A stretch of 64,000 nucleotides of DNA, taken from the NCBI RefSeq assembly GCF_902498845.1, contig NZ_CABVLM010000019.1:1-64000 (forward strand), written 5' to 3'. Below are positions 19,014 through 26,009 of this stretch, in pieces; position 1 is the stretch's first letter; every line of letters starts with the position of its first letter. The notes beneath the pieces were generated by a model. The model made no database searches. It was given only the letters and a program-made list of their open reading frames with translations, and was not told the origin of the DNA. Position numbers and translations under genes: made by a program. Source of the DNA: Pseudoalteromonas rhizosphaerae. Lineage in GTDB: Bacteria; Pseudomonadota; Gammaproteobacteria; Enterobacterales; Alteromonadaceae.

Positions 19014-19931
19014 TTAATGCTCGGAATTCTCTGCATTTATACGGCTTAAAATTCCATCTAACTCTTCTAAGTTAGTATACGAAATAACTAAGTTTCCTTT
19101 GCCTTTTTTGTTGTAGTTAATTTCAACTTTAGCACCCAAGTTTTCGGCTAATTGTTGTTCTAACTGTTTGACATCTGGATCTTTTTCGAAAGTTTCTTTT
19201 TTAGGGGCAGGTTCAATAATTGAACGAACTAATTTTTCTGTTTCGCGTACAGTTAAAGCCTTTGCTACAGCCAGTCGAGCAGCATCAGATTGTGCTTCAC
19301 CTTCAAGGGCTAATAAACAACGCGCATGCCCCATTTCAATATCGCCATGTTCCAACAATATTTTAACATCATCATTAAGGTTATTTAGTCGTAATAAATT
19401 AGTTACCGTGGTGCGTGATTTGCCTACGGCATCTGCCACTTGTTGGTGAGTTAATTCAAACTCAGTTAACAAACGGTGCAATGCAACCGCTTCTTCCATG
19501 GCATTTAGATCTTCGCGTTGAATATTTTCAATCAATGCGATGGCCACCGCAGCTTCATCAGGCACATCTTTAATGATACATGGTACTACGTCTAGCTTAG
19601 CTATTTGTGCAGCACGCCAGCGACGTTCACCAGCAATTATCTCATAACTGTTTTCTGCTACTGGACGAACTACAATTGGCTGAATAATCCCTTGCGATCG
19701 AATTGAGCTTGCTAGCTCTTCAAGCGCTTCTTCGGACATGTCTTTACGTGGCTGATATTTACCTGAGTGTAAAAACTCAATCGGTAGCTTTTGCAGTTCA
19801 CTACTGGTTGGCTGAACAATTACATCCTGCTCACTCACGTTGGGTTGTTCAGTGCGGGCACTCGGTGCTGGTTTTGACGAGCTTAATAAAGCATCGAGTC
19901 CTCGGCCTAAACCGCGTTTTTTAGCAGACAT
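19014..19931 (-). CDS. parB: Chromosome partitioning protein ParB
   Basis: A 305-residue ParB/Spo0J CTP-dependent clamp. It has the N-terminal KKRGLGRGLDALL, the ParB/Srx CTP-binding domain (GERRWRAAQIAKL near 100), a helix-turn-helix (LTHQQVADAVGKSRTTVTNLLRL near 155) and a C-terminal dimerisation domain. It binds parS, two copies of which occur in recF in this window, and acts with ParA in origin segregation. It lies 17 bp downstream of parA. Confidence 0.98.
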   Translation of the reverse strand: MSAKKRGLGRGLDALLSSSKPAPSARTEQPNVSEQDVIVQPTSSELQKLPIEFLHSGKYQPRKDMSEEALEELASSIRSQGIIQPIVVRPVAENSYEIIAGERRWRAAQIAKLDVVPCIIKDVPDEAAVAIALIENIQREDLNAMEEAVALHRLLTEFELTHQQVADAVGKSRTTVTNLLRLNNLNDDVKILLEHGDIEMGHARCLLALEGEAQSDAARLAVAKALTVRETEKLVRSIIEPAPKKETFEKDPDVKQLEQQLAENLGAKVEINYNKKGKGNLVISYTNLEELDGILSRINAENSEH

Positions 19932-19948
19932 GTTCTTTTTACCTCAAG

Positions 19949-20734
19949 TTAGGCGACGATTGGGGATATTTTTTCTTTTCTGCGTAACATTTCACCGGCA
20001 AGTGCTAAATACGCTTTAGCGCCACTTGATGCCCGGTCATAATACATTGCGGGTGCACCAAAACTCGGCGCTTCAGCTAAACGTACATTACGTGGGATCA
20101 CGGTGCGGTATACTTTATCGCCAAAATGTTGTTTAAGCTGCTCAGATACATCATTGGCCAAACGATTACGCGGATCGTACATAGTACGTAAAATCCCTTC
20201 AATCTGTAGTTTTGGATTAACTAACTTGGCTAATTGCGTAATTGTGTCCATTAATGCGGTTAAGCCTTCAAGCGCATAATATTCACATTGCATAGGCACT
20301 AAAATTGAATCCGCGGCCGCCATTGCATTCACCGTAAGCATGTTCAGTGATGGTGGGCAGTCGATAAAAATAAATTCATATTGATCAGATATTTTTTCAA
20401 GGGCATTGCGTAGTCGTACTTCTCGAGCATAAAGCTCCATCAGTTTAACTTCGGCGGCGGTAACATCACCATTGGCAGCAATTAAATGATATTCACCAGA
20501 GGTTTCTTTAGTAACAACTTCTTCAATTGGTTTATCTTCGATTAATAAATCATAAATTGTTGCCACATCGCCGTATTTGTCTACGCCGCTACCCATGGTT
20601 GCATTGCCTTGCGGATCGAGATCAATAAGCAACACTTTACGTTTAGTTGCAGCCATTGATGCCGCGAGATTAACTGCTGTGGTGGTTTTACCCACACCAC
20701 CTTTTTGGTTTGCTATTGCGATGACTTTTGCCAC
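19949..20734 (-). CDS. parA: Chromosome partitioning ATPase ParA
   Basis: A 261-residue ParA/Soj Walker ATPase with deviant Walker A KGGVGKTTT (residues 11-19), the LIDLDPQGN motif and IDCPPSL. It forms nucleoid-bound gradients that move ParB-parS complexes. The start is GTG at 20734 with a weak ribosome-binding site. It is part of the mnmG-rsmG-parA-parB gene string, 14 bp after rsmG. Confidence 0.98.
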   Translation of the reverse strand: MAKVIAIANQKGGVGKTTTAVNLAASMAATKRKVLLIDLDPQGNATMGSGVDKYGDVATIYDLLIEDKPIEEVVTKETSGEYHLIAANGDVTAAEVKLMELYAREVRLRNALEKISDQYEFIFIDCPPSLNMLTVNAMAAADSILVPMQCEYYALEGLTALMDTITQLAKLVNPKLQIEGILRTMYDPRNRLANDVSEQLKQHFGDKVYRTVIPRNVRLAEAPSFGAPAMYYDRASSGAKAYLALAGEMLRRKEKISPIVA

Positions 20735-20748
20735 AGTATCTCTGATCC

Positions 20749-21369
20749 CTAGTCTTTAGAAAGAATAATTAAATGTCTTTGCGCATCTAATTTTGGTACT
20801 TCCAAGGTGATTTTTTGCTCGAACTTAACACCTGCAGGTAAAGATTCTAGCTCTTCACTTGGAAATACGCCTTTTAAGGCAATAAACTTACCTGAATGAT
20901 CAATCAAGTGCGAACACCAGTCAACCATATCTTGTAAAGATGCAAAAGCACGACTCAATACACCATCTAATTTAACACTTGGTTGATAATCTTCAACTCT
21001 AGACTGCACCGGGGTTACATTTTTCAGACCTAGCTCATGTTTTACCTGCATTAAAAAACGCACGCGTTTACCTAAACTATCTAATAAAATAAATTGTGTC
21101 TCAGGTAATGCAATAGCTAATACGATACCCGGAAGGCCAGGACCCGTACCAACATCAATATAATGATGACCGGGTAGGTGAGGTGCAACAACTAAGCTAT
21201 CCATAATATGCTTAATCATCATATCCTCAGGTAAACGCACTGAGGTTAAATTATAAGCTTTGTTCCATTTATTGAGTAACTCAACATATTGAACCAATTG
21301 TTGCTGTTGTTTTTCAGTTAGCGCAATATCAGTTTGCGCTAACAAAGTAGTTAATTGTTGCTGTAACAC
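20749..21369 (-). CDS. rsmG: 16S rRNA (guanine-527-N7)-methyltransferase
   Basis: The 206-residue RsmG (GidB). The SAM-binding motif DVGTGPGLPGI follows residue 70, and SRAFASLQDM is also characteristic. It methylates G527 of 16S rRNA; loss gives low-level streptomycin resistance in other bacteria. It lies 15 bp after mnmG and before parA, the classical origin-proximal order. Confidence 0.98.
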   Translation of the reverse strand: MLQQQLTTLLAQTDIALTEKQQQQLVQYVELLNKWNKAYNLTSVRLPEDMMIKHIMDSLVVAPHLPGHHYIDVGTGPGLPGIVLAIALPETQFILLDSLGKRVRFLMQVKHELGLKNVTPVQSRVEDYQPSVKLDGVLSRAFASLQDMVDWCSHLIDHSGKFIALKGVFPSEELESLPAGVKFEQKITLEVPKLDAQRHLIILSKD

Positions 21370-21384
21370 AGTATTCCTTAATGA

Positions 21385-23274
21385 CTACGCAATTTTACGT
21401 AGTAAGCCTTGCTTCTTCAGATAAACTAATAATAGCGAAATAGCAGCAGGCGTGATACCTGAAATACGTGATGCTTGACCGATTGTATCAGGACGCGCCT
21501 CAGTTAATTTAGCAACCACTTCATTTGATAGACCCGATACGATCGAGTAATCATAATCTTTAGGCAAAATAGTTAACTCATGACGAAGTTGCTTATTGAT
21601 CTCTTCTTGCTGACGAGCAATATAACCTGCGTACTTAGTGTGGATCTCAACTTGCTCTAACGCTGTTGCATGATCAAACTCAGATCCTAATCCTTCGATC
21701 GCCATTAGATCGTTATAACGGATCTCAGGGCGACGTAATAATTCTTCTAAACTTGCCTCTCGGGTTAATGGTGTTTTAAGTAAGCCATTAACTTGATCAA
21801 TTACAGCGTGATCTTTATGGATCCAAGTTTCTTTGATCCGTTGAGATTCTTTTGCAATGATATCCATTTTTTCATTAAATGCTTGCCAGCGTTCATCGTT
21901 AACTAAACCAAGTTCACGACCTTTTGCTGTTAAACGAATATCAGCATTGTCTTCACGTAGTAACAAACGGTATTCAGCACGACTAGTAAACATACGGTAC
22001 GGTTCTTTGGTACCTAGTGTAGTTAAATCGTCGATTAATACACCGACATAAGCTTCATCACGGCGTGGTGTCCAAGGCTCTTTACCTTGCACTTGCAATG
22101 CTGCATTCATACCGGCAATTAAGCCTTGTGCACCGGCTTCTTCATAGCCTGTAGTGCCATTGATCTGTCCAGCAAAGAACAAACCATCAATAAATTTGGT
22201 CTCTAATGATTTCTTTAAATCGCGTGGATCAAAAAAGTCGTACTCGATAGCATAGCCTGGACGGCAAATATGTGCATTTTCAAAGCCAGTGATTGATTGC
22301 ACAATCTCTAATTGCACATCAAATGGCAAACTAGTTGAAATACCATTTGGATAAAGCTCATAAGATGTTAGGCCTTCTGGCTCAACAAAAATTTGATGTT
22401 TGTCTTTATCTGCAAAGCGAACAATTTTATCTTCAATAGAAGGACAGTAACGTGGACCAATCCCTTCAATAACACCTGAGTACATAGGTGAGCGATGTAA
22501 ATTATTGCGGATCACATCATGAGTTTTTTCATTGGTGTATGTGATGAAGCAAGAAATTTGTTGTGGATGATCTAACTGCTTACCCATAAATGAAAACACC
22601 GGTGTTATAGCATCACCAGGTTGTTGTTCCATTTTACTAAAATCAACTGTACGGGCATCAATACGTGGTGGCGTTCCAGTTTTTAAGCGATCAACACGAA
22701 ATGGTAATTCACGTAAACGATTTGCTAATGCAATTGAAGGTGGATCACCAGCGCGACCACCTTTGAAGTTTTCTAAGCCAATGTGAATTTGGCCACCAAG
22801 GAAAGTGCCTACGGTTAATACCACAGAAGGTGCGCTAAAACGCAGTCCCATTTGAGTAACAACACCTGTTACTTTATTATTTTCAACAATCAGATCATCA
22901 CATGATTGCTGAAAGATCTTCAGGTTATCTTGGTGTTGTAAAATATCTTGAATAGCAGCTTTATATAAAGCGCGATCTGCTTGTGCACGAGTAGCTCTTA
23001 CTGCAGGTCCCTTTGAAGAATTTAAAGTACGGAATTGAATACCGCCTTTATCAATTGCTTGGGCCATTGCACCACCTAGTGCATCAATTTCTTTAACCAA
23101 ATGACCTTTGCCAATACCGCCAATTGCTGGGTTACATGACATCTGACCAAGGGTATCCATATTGTGAGTCAGCAGTAGGGTATTCATACCCATACGTGCA
23201 GCAGCTAACGCAGCTTCTGTACCTGCATGTCCACCACCAACAACAATAACATCAAAATTTTCGTGAAAAATCAT
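21385..23274 (-). CDS. mnmG: tRNA uridine-34 5-carboxymethylaminomethyl modification protein MnmG
   Basis: The 629-residue FAD protein MnmG (GidA). The dinucleotide-binding motif VVGGGHAGTEAA lies near residue 11, followed by the conserved CNPAIGG and GLFFAGQINGTTGYEEA. It works with MnmE, also in this window, to modify wobble uridine in several tRNAs. It borders oriC, and its transcription away from the origin is known to influence initiation in E. coli. Confidence 0.99.
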   Translation of the reverse strand: MIFHENFDVIVVGGGHAGTEAALAAARMGMNTLLLTHNMDTLGQMSCNPAIGGIGKGHLVKEIDALGGAMAQAIDKGGIQFRTLNSSKGPAVRATRAQADRALYKAAIQDILQHQDNLKIFQQSCDDLIVENNKVTGVVTQMGLRFSAPSVVLTVGTFLGGQIHIGLENFKGGRAGDPPSIALANRLRELPFRVDRLKTGTPPRIDARTVDFSKMEQQPGDAITPVFSFMGKQLDHPQQISCFITYTNEKTHDVIRNNLHRSPMYSGVIEGIGPRYCPSIEDKIVRFADKDKHQIFVEPEGLTSYELYPNGISTSLPFDVQLEIVQSITGFENAHICRPGYAIEYDFFDPRDLKKSLETKFIDGLFFAGQINGTTGYEEAGAQGLIAGMNAALQVQGKEPWTPRRDEAYVGVLIDDLTTLGTKEPYRMFTSRAEYRLLLREDNADIRLTAKGRELGLVNDERWQAFNEKMDIIAKESQRIKETWIHKDHAVIDQVNGLLKTPLTREASLEELLRRPEIRYNDLMAIEGLGSEFDHATALEQVEIHTKYAGYIARQQEEINKQLRHELTILPKDYDYSIVSGLSNEVVAKLTEARPDTIGQASRISGITPAAISLLLVYLKKQGLLRKIA

Positions 23275-23380
23275 TTCGGGATCCTACTTAATCAACCAGC
23301 AAACTTTCAAGGGGGAGCGTATTCTACCTATAAATTTACAGAAGATAAATGATTAAACTGTGGCCAAGATCTAAGTAAAT

Positions 23381-23425
23381 GATCTCTAATAATATAAAGG
23401 ATCTTTTAAAGAGATCTTTTATTAC
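23381..23425 (+). other. oriC DNA-unwinding element with three 13-mers
   Basis: GATCTCTAATAAT (23381), GATCTTTTAAAGA (23400) and GATCTTTTATTAC (23413) are near relatives of the E. coli L, M and R 13-mers (GATCTnTTnTTTT type). They sit in the same place, on the mnmG side of oriC. The segment is about 80% A/T. Confidence 0.7.
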
Positions 23426-23439
23426 TGTTACTACTACTG
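23422..23439 (-). other. DnaA-trio-like triplet run
   Basis: The minus strand reads CAG TAG TAG TAA CAG TAA, six consecutive triplets with central A. It lies between the 13-mers and a near-consensus DnaA box (TTATCAACA, 23459-23451). This is the arrangement of the DnaA-trio single-strand binding element described in Bacillus subtilis. Confidence 0.5.
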
Positions 23440-23556
23440 AGCATGATTTCTGTTGATAAGGTTTAGTTTACTTATTAAAACATAAAGTTAGATCGGATCT
23501 AAAGGTGTTAATATGATCGGATCTAACTGATTATAAGCTCTGATCAAAAAGGCTCT

Positions 23557-23565
23557 TTATGCACA
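23557..23565 (+). other. DnaA box
   Basis: TTATGCACA is a full match to the TTWTNCACA consensus inside oriC. Confidence 0.75.
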
Positions 23566-23629
23566 GGGGGTATTGGATCAGATCTTATCCAATGGATAAC
23601 ATAGTCTAAAAACGCAGTTAGATCATAGC

Positions 23630-23638
23630 TTATCCACA
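23630..23638 (+). other. DnaA box (R1/R4 type)
   Basis: TTATCCACA is the strongest E. coli-type DnaA box, located on the mioC side of oriC and adjacent to GATC sites. Confidence 0.85.
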
Positions 23639-23702
23639 ATCTGATCTAAATACTCAGTAAATTGTGGGTAACTTTAAATTTGGATCTAAACTGTGATCTT
23701 AA

Positions 23703-24152
23703 TTAAATACGGTTTATTTGCTCGATCCAGCTTGGTAACCAAGCTAATGCGGTGTCTTCTGGTAGTTCTTCATCAAGAATATTCAACTCTAAGCGCTCTG
23801 CTATACAGTGCGCGCCTTTACTTACTAAAAGTTGTTCTAGATTACGGCCAGCGAGGTTATAGGTATCATAACTGGTGTCACCTAAACCAATAACACTAAA
23901 CTTTAATCCTTTTAAATCATTAACTTGATTAATATCTTCAACAAAGGATAAAAGGTTCTCAGGATAATCACCAGCACCATAAGTAGAAGTACACAATAAC
24001 CAGATAGTATTTTCTTGGTTTATCTGTGAAAAGTTAGGTTGATCATGAACTTCTGTAGTGATCCCTTGAGTAACTAACTGCTCTGCTAGTTGCTCACCTA
24101 CATACTCAGCAGATCCCATTTGGCTGCCTATAATGATATTAACGGAGTTCAT
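23703..24152 (-). CDS. mioC: Flavodoxin-like protein MioC
   Basis: A 149-residue flavodoxin-fold protein. The N-terminal FMN phosphate-binding loop is GSQMGSAEY (residues 9-17), followed by the CTSTYGAGDYPEN loop and GLGDTSYDTY. MioC is linked to biotin synthesis electron transfer in E. coli. It flanks oriC and is transcribed toward it, as in E. coli, where this transcription can affect initiation. Confidence 0.93.
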   Translation of the reverse strand: MNSVNIIIGSQMGSAEYVGEQLAEQLVTQGITTEVHDQPNFSQINQENTIWLLCTSTYGAGDYPENLLSFVEDINQVNDLKGLKFSVIGLGDTSYDTYNLAGRNLEQLLVSKGAHCIAERLELNILDEELPEDTALAWLPSWIEQINRI

Positions 24153-24789
24153 AATTCTATTTGATCACACAACTGCTTAGTTATAGGCTTATGATAACTG
24201 AGTTTACTCAGCAGTAAAGCCTTGAATGGAAGTTTGTATAAGTATTTAAGGTACAATTTTTGATGGTTTTTATTTTTAATTCGTAATCATTTGATATATA
24301 TAAATAAAATAAAGTATTCCAATATGTAATCTTCTGATCAAGCTGTTGATAAAAAGTGGGAAAGCTGGGTAGTAAAAACATAAGATCTTATTTTTATTTT
24401 ACTAAGCTATTGATTTTATGTTTTATGAGTGGTGAATTTTCGTTTCATTAAGAGTTTTAAAACGAGTGATCAGAATGTGGATAGATCGCCTGTTGATAAC
24501 GATCGTTTTGGCTATAAATTAATTTATGAAATGCCAAAAAATATTTCAAGTAGGGTGCTAAATAAGTAATTAATGGCAATTAAAGTTGATTTAGTGGGTT
24601 TATTGCTCGATTTATACTGTTTGAGCTAATAAATTGAGTACTTTTTATATGCCTCTCAGTTAAAAATGATCAAAAAAGCCCAAATTGTGGATAACAATTT
24701 GAGCTTGTGCTGATCAATTTCTAAATTAGTTGCTATTTTTATCACTAATTATGATTTTAATTTTGTATAAATAGCTTTTAAAACTCCGA
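24153..24789. other. AT-rich intergenic region with DnaA-like boxes
   Basis: A 637-bp gap with no credible gene. It holds a perfect minus-strand DnaA box (TTATCCACA, 24694-24686), a one-mismatch box (24484-24476) and two TTATCAACA sequences (24352-24344, 24499-24491). Seven GATC sites are present (24163, 24336, 24468, 24484, 24501, 24668, 24712). It also contains the mioC promoter region and a terminator for the downstream gene. It may extend the origin region or titrate DnaA. Confidence 0.5.
24671..24706 (-). terminator. Intrinsic terminator overlapping a DnaA box
   Basis: Minus-strand hairpin with arms AAGC-n-CAAATTGT and ACAATTTG-n-GCTT (one mismatch, loop GGATA) followed by six T residues. 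It lies about 85 bp beyond the stop of the PEP-mutase-family gene. The loop and arm contain the DnaA box at 24686-24694, so bound DnaA could interfere with or assist termination. Confidence 0.6.
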
Positions 24790-25578
24790 TTAGAATAAAT
24801 GATCGCTACTTTTTGTGCTATTAAAAGTACTGCTAGCGGTAAAAATATAGGCTTTTGTGGCATCAAATAGTGCATTACCAAGCGTATATCTTTGCACGCC
24901 ATGTGCAAATAATGAGCTGCTATTACTACTATTATCGCAAAGGAAATCACTTTTTAATGGCTGTGCCATCACGTTAAGTGGCACCTTAAGTGTCGCTGTT
25001 ATTTGCTTTATTGCTGTTAAATCGGATAATCCAGGGATAAAAATACCATCAACGCCAGCGTCTTGATAAGCCAAAGATCGAGTTATTACATGTTCAAGAG
25101 AAGCCATATTTTGGCTGTAGCAATCAGTTCTAGCATTGATAAATAGCTGTGAAAAACCATACTTTTTAAGTGTATTTTTAATCGCTTTAAGGATCTCTAC
25201 TTGGTGTTCTAGGGAGCGTAACTGAGCTGTTTTTTTATCTGAATCCTCAATATTAATACCGACAGCACCTAATTTGGCTACGGCCAAAACATGCTGACAA
25301 ATAGTGCTTACGTCATTACTGTAACCTGATTCAATATCCACGGAAACAGCAATATTAACAGCATCGATTATTGGTTTTAGCTGACTTATAAACTCCTCAA
25401 ATGAGCATTGTTCGCCATCTTCTTGACCTCGAGATTGGGCCATCCCCCAACTTGTTGTGGCGATAGCAGCAAAACCAGCATCAGCTAATATACGAGCGCT
25501 TAATGGATCCCACGCATTTGGTAATAAAAATAATTGCTCTTGTTTATGTAATTGATGAAAGGTTTGGTATTTATTCAT
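24790..25578 (-). CDS. Isocitrate lyase / PEP mutase family protein
   Basis: A 262-residue TIM-barrel protein of the PEP mutase/isocitrate lyase superfamily. Visible motifs are LLPNAWDPLSARI near the N-terminus, SVDIESGY (metal-binding region), GAVGINIEDSD and NARTDCY. Such proteins cleave or form C-C or C-P bonds in 2-oxo acids; the specific substrate here cannot be assigned. The lyase KKCGH catalytic loop is absent, so it is not a true isocitrate lyase. ATG at 25578 was chosen over one eight codons upstream, which has no ribosome-binding site. It is monocistronic with its own terminator. Confidence 0.85.
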   Translation of the reverse strand: MNKYQTFHQLHKQEQLFLLPNAWDPLSARILADAGFAAIATTSWGMAQSRGQEDGEQCSFEEFISQLKPIIDAVNIAVSVDIESGYSNDVSTICQHVLAVAKLGAVGINIEDSDKKTAQLRSLEHQVEILKAIKNTLKKYGFSQLFINARTDCYSQNMASLEHVITRSLAYQDAGVDGIFIPGLSDLTAIKQITATLKVPLNVMAQPLKSDFLCDNSSNSSSLFAHGVQRYTLGNALFDATKAYIFTASSTFNSTKSSDHLF

Positions 25579-25676
25579 AATGATCTCAAAAGTGAATTTC
25601 ATTATGACTATAAAAAGATTACGGTGACTACGCTGGCCAAATTCGGCACTGAACGTAAATTTTAGTGTGAGTTATG

Positions 25677-25786
25677 TTGAAATACAGCGCGAACTACTGT
25701 TATTTATAGGGGGTGGCCGTGTGACCCATAATGCTGCGAATGCAGCTCCTCAGGAACGTGTTACGGGCATTTAATACGCCCTTTTT
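25677..25786 (+). ncRNA. Candidate small RNA with promoter and terminator
   Basis: A -35-like TTGAAA (25677-25682) and -10-like TTATTT (25700-25705), 17 bp apart, precede a G-rich start near 25709. The following ~78 nt contains the arms GGGT/ACCC, a hairpin GCTGC-GAAT-GCAGC (25733-25746) and a terminal GGGC/GCCC stem followed by TTTTT (25765-25786). There is no open reading frame. It matches no RNA family known to me; the promoter is only moderate, so this is a prediction. Confidence 0.35.
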
Positions 25787-25836
25787 ATTGATGCTCATTT
25801 CAAGCTAGTTCATATTTAAAATTATCACAGTGATCA

Positions 25837-25870
25837 GAGATTGCAACACCTTTTGGTGAGCTCAAATCTC
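25837..25870. repeat. Nested hairpin
   Basis: GAGATT / AATCTC (25837-25842 with 25865-25870) encloses CACC-TTTT-GGTG (25847-25858). It lies between the sRNA candidate and the large structured block next to the PLD-like gene. Function unknown; possibly part of a 3' untranslated structure. Confidence 0.45.
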
Positions 25871-25901
25871 TATCCCTCTTCTGGCCCTGCAATTATTCAA
25901 G

Positions 25902-26000
25902 GCGGATTGGGTTCGAGGCATTATGAGCCGTGGGCTCGATAGGTGACTCTGCGAGTCGTTCTTACCTTTTTCGAGTAGGGATGACTCATGGGCAATCCGC
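25902..26000. other. 99-bp structured element downstream of PLD-like gene
   Basis: GCGGATTG (25902-25909) pairs with CAATCCGC (25993-26000). Inside are GAGCC-GTG-GGCTC (about 25926-25938), GACTC-TGC-GAGTC (about 25953-25965) and GAGT...ACTC arms, so the whole block can fold as a multibranch structure on either strand. It ends nine bases before the stop codon of the large gene at 26010. Size and closing stem resemble a tRNA, but the anticodon and T arms do not fit. Confidence 0.45.
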
Positions 26001-26009
26001 TATATTTAC

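Larger units (their letters stand above)
23275..23702. other. oriC: Chromosomal replication origin oriC
   Basis: A 428-bp gap between mnmG and mioC, the same location as oriC in E. coli and Vibrio. It contains 16 GATC sites (23280, 23368, 23381, 23400, 23413, 23491, 23496, 23515, 23520, 23542, 23576, 23581, 23621, 23643, 23683, 23695), roughly ten times chance, as expected for SeqA/Dam control. Perfect DnaA boxes lie at 23557-23565 (TTATGCACA) and 23630-23638 (TTATCCACA); near matches lie at 23663-23671 and 23451-23459 on the minus strand. Three GATCT-type 13-mers form an unwinding region on the mnmG side. The mnmG promoter must also lie here. Confidence 0.88.

Noticed and set aside
25902..26000. 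tRNA gene (acceptor-like stem GCGGATT/AATCCGC)
   Set aside because: Neither strand gives a seven-base anticodon loop or a TTCRANYC T-arm at the right distance; the internal hairpins have three-base loops.
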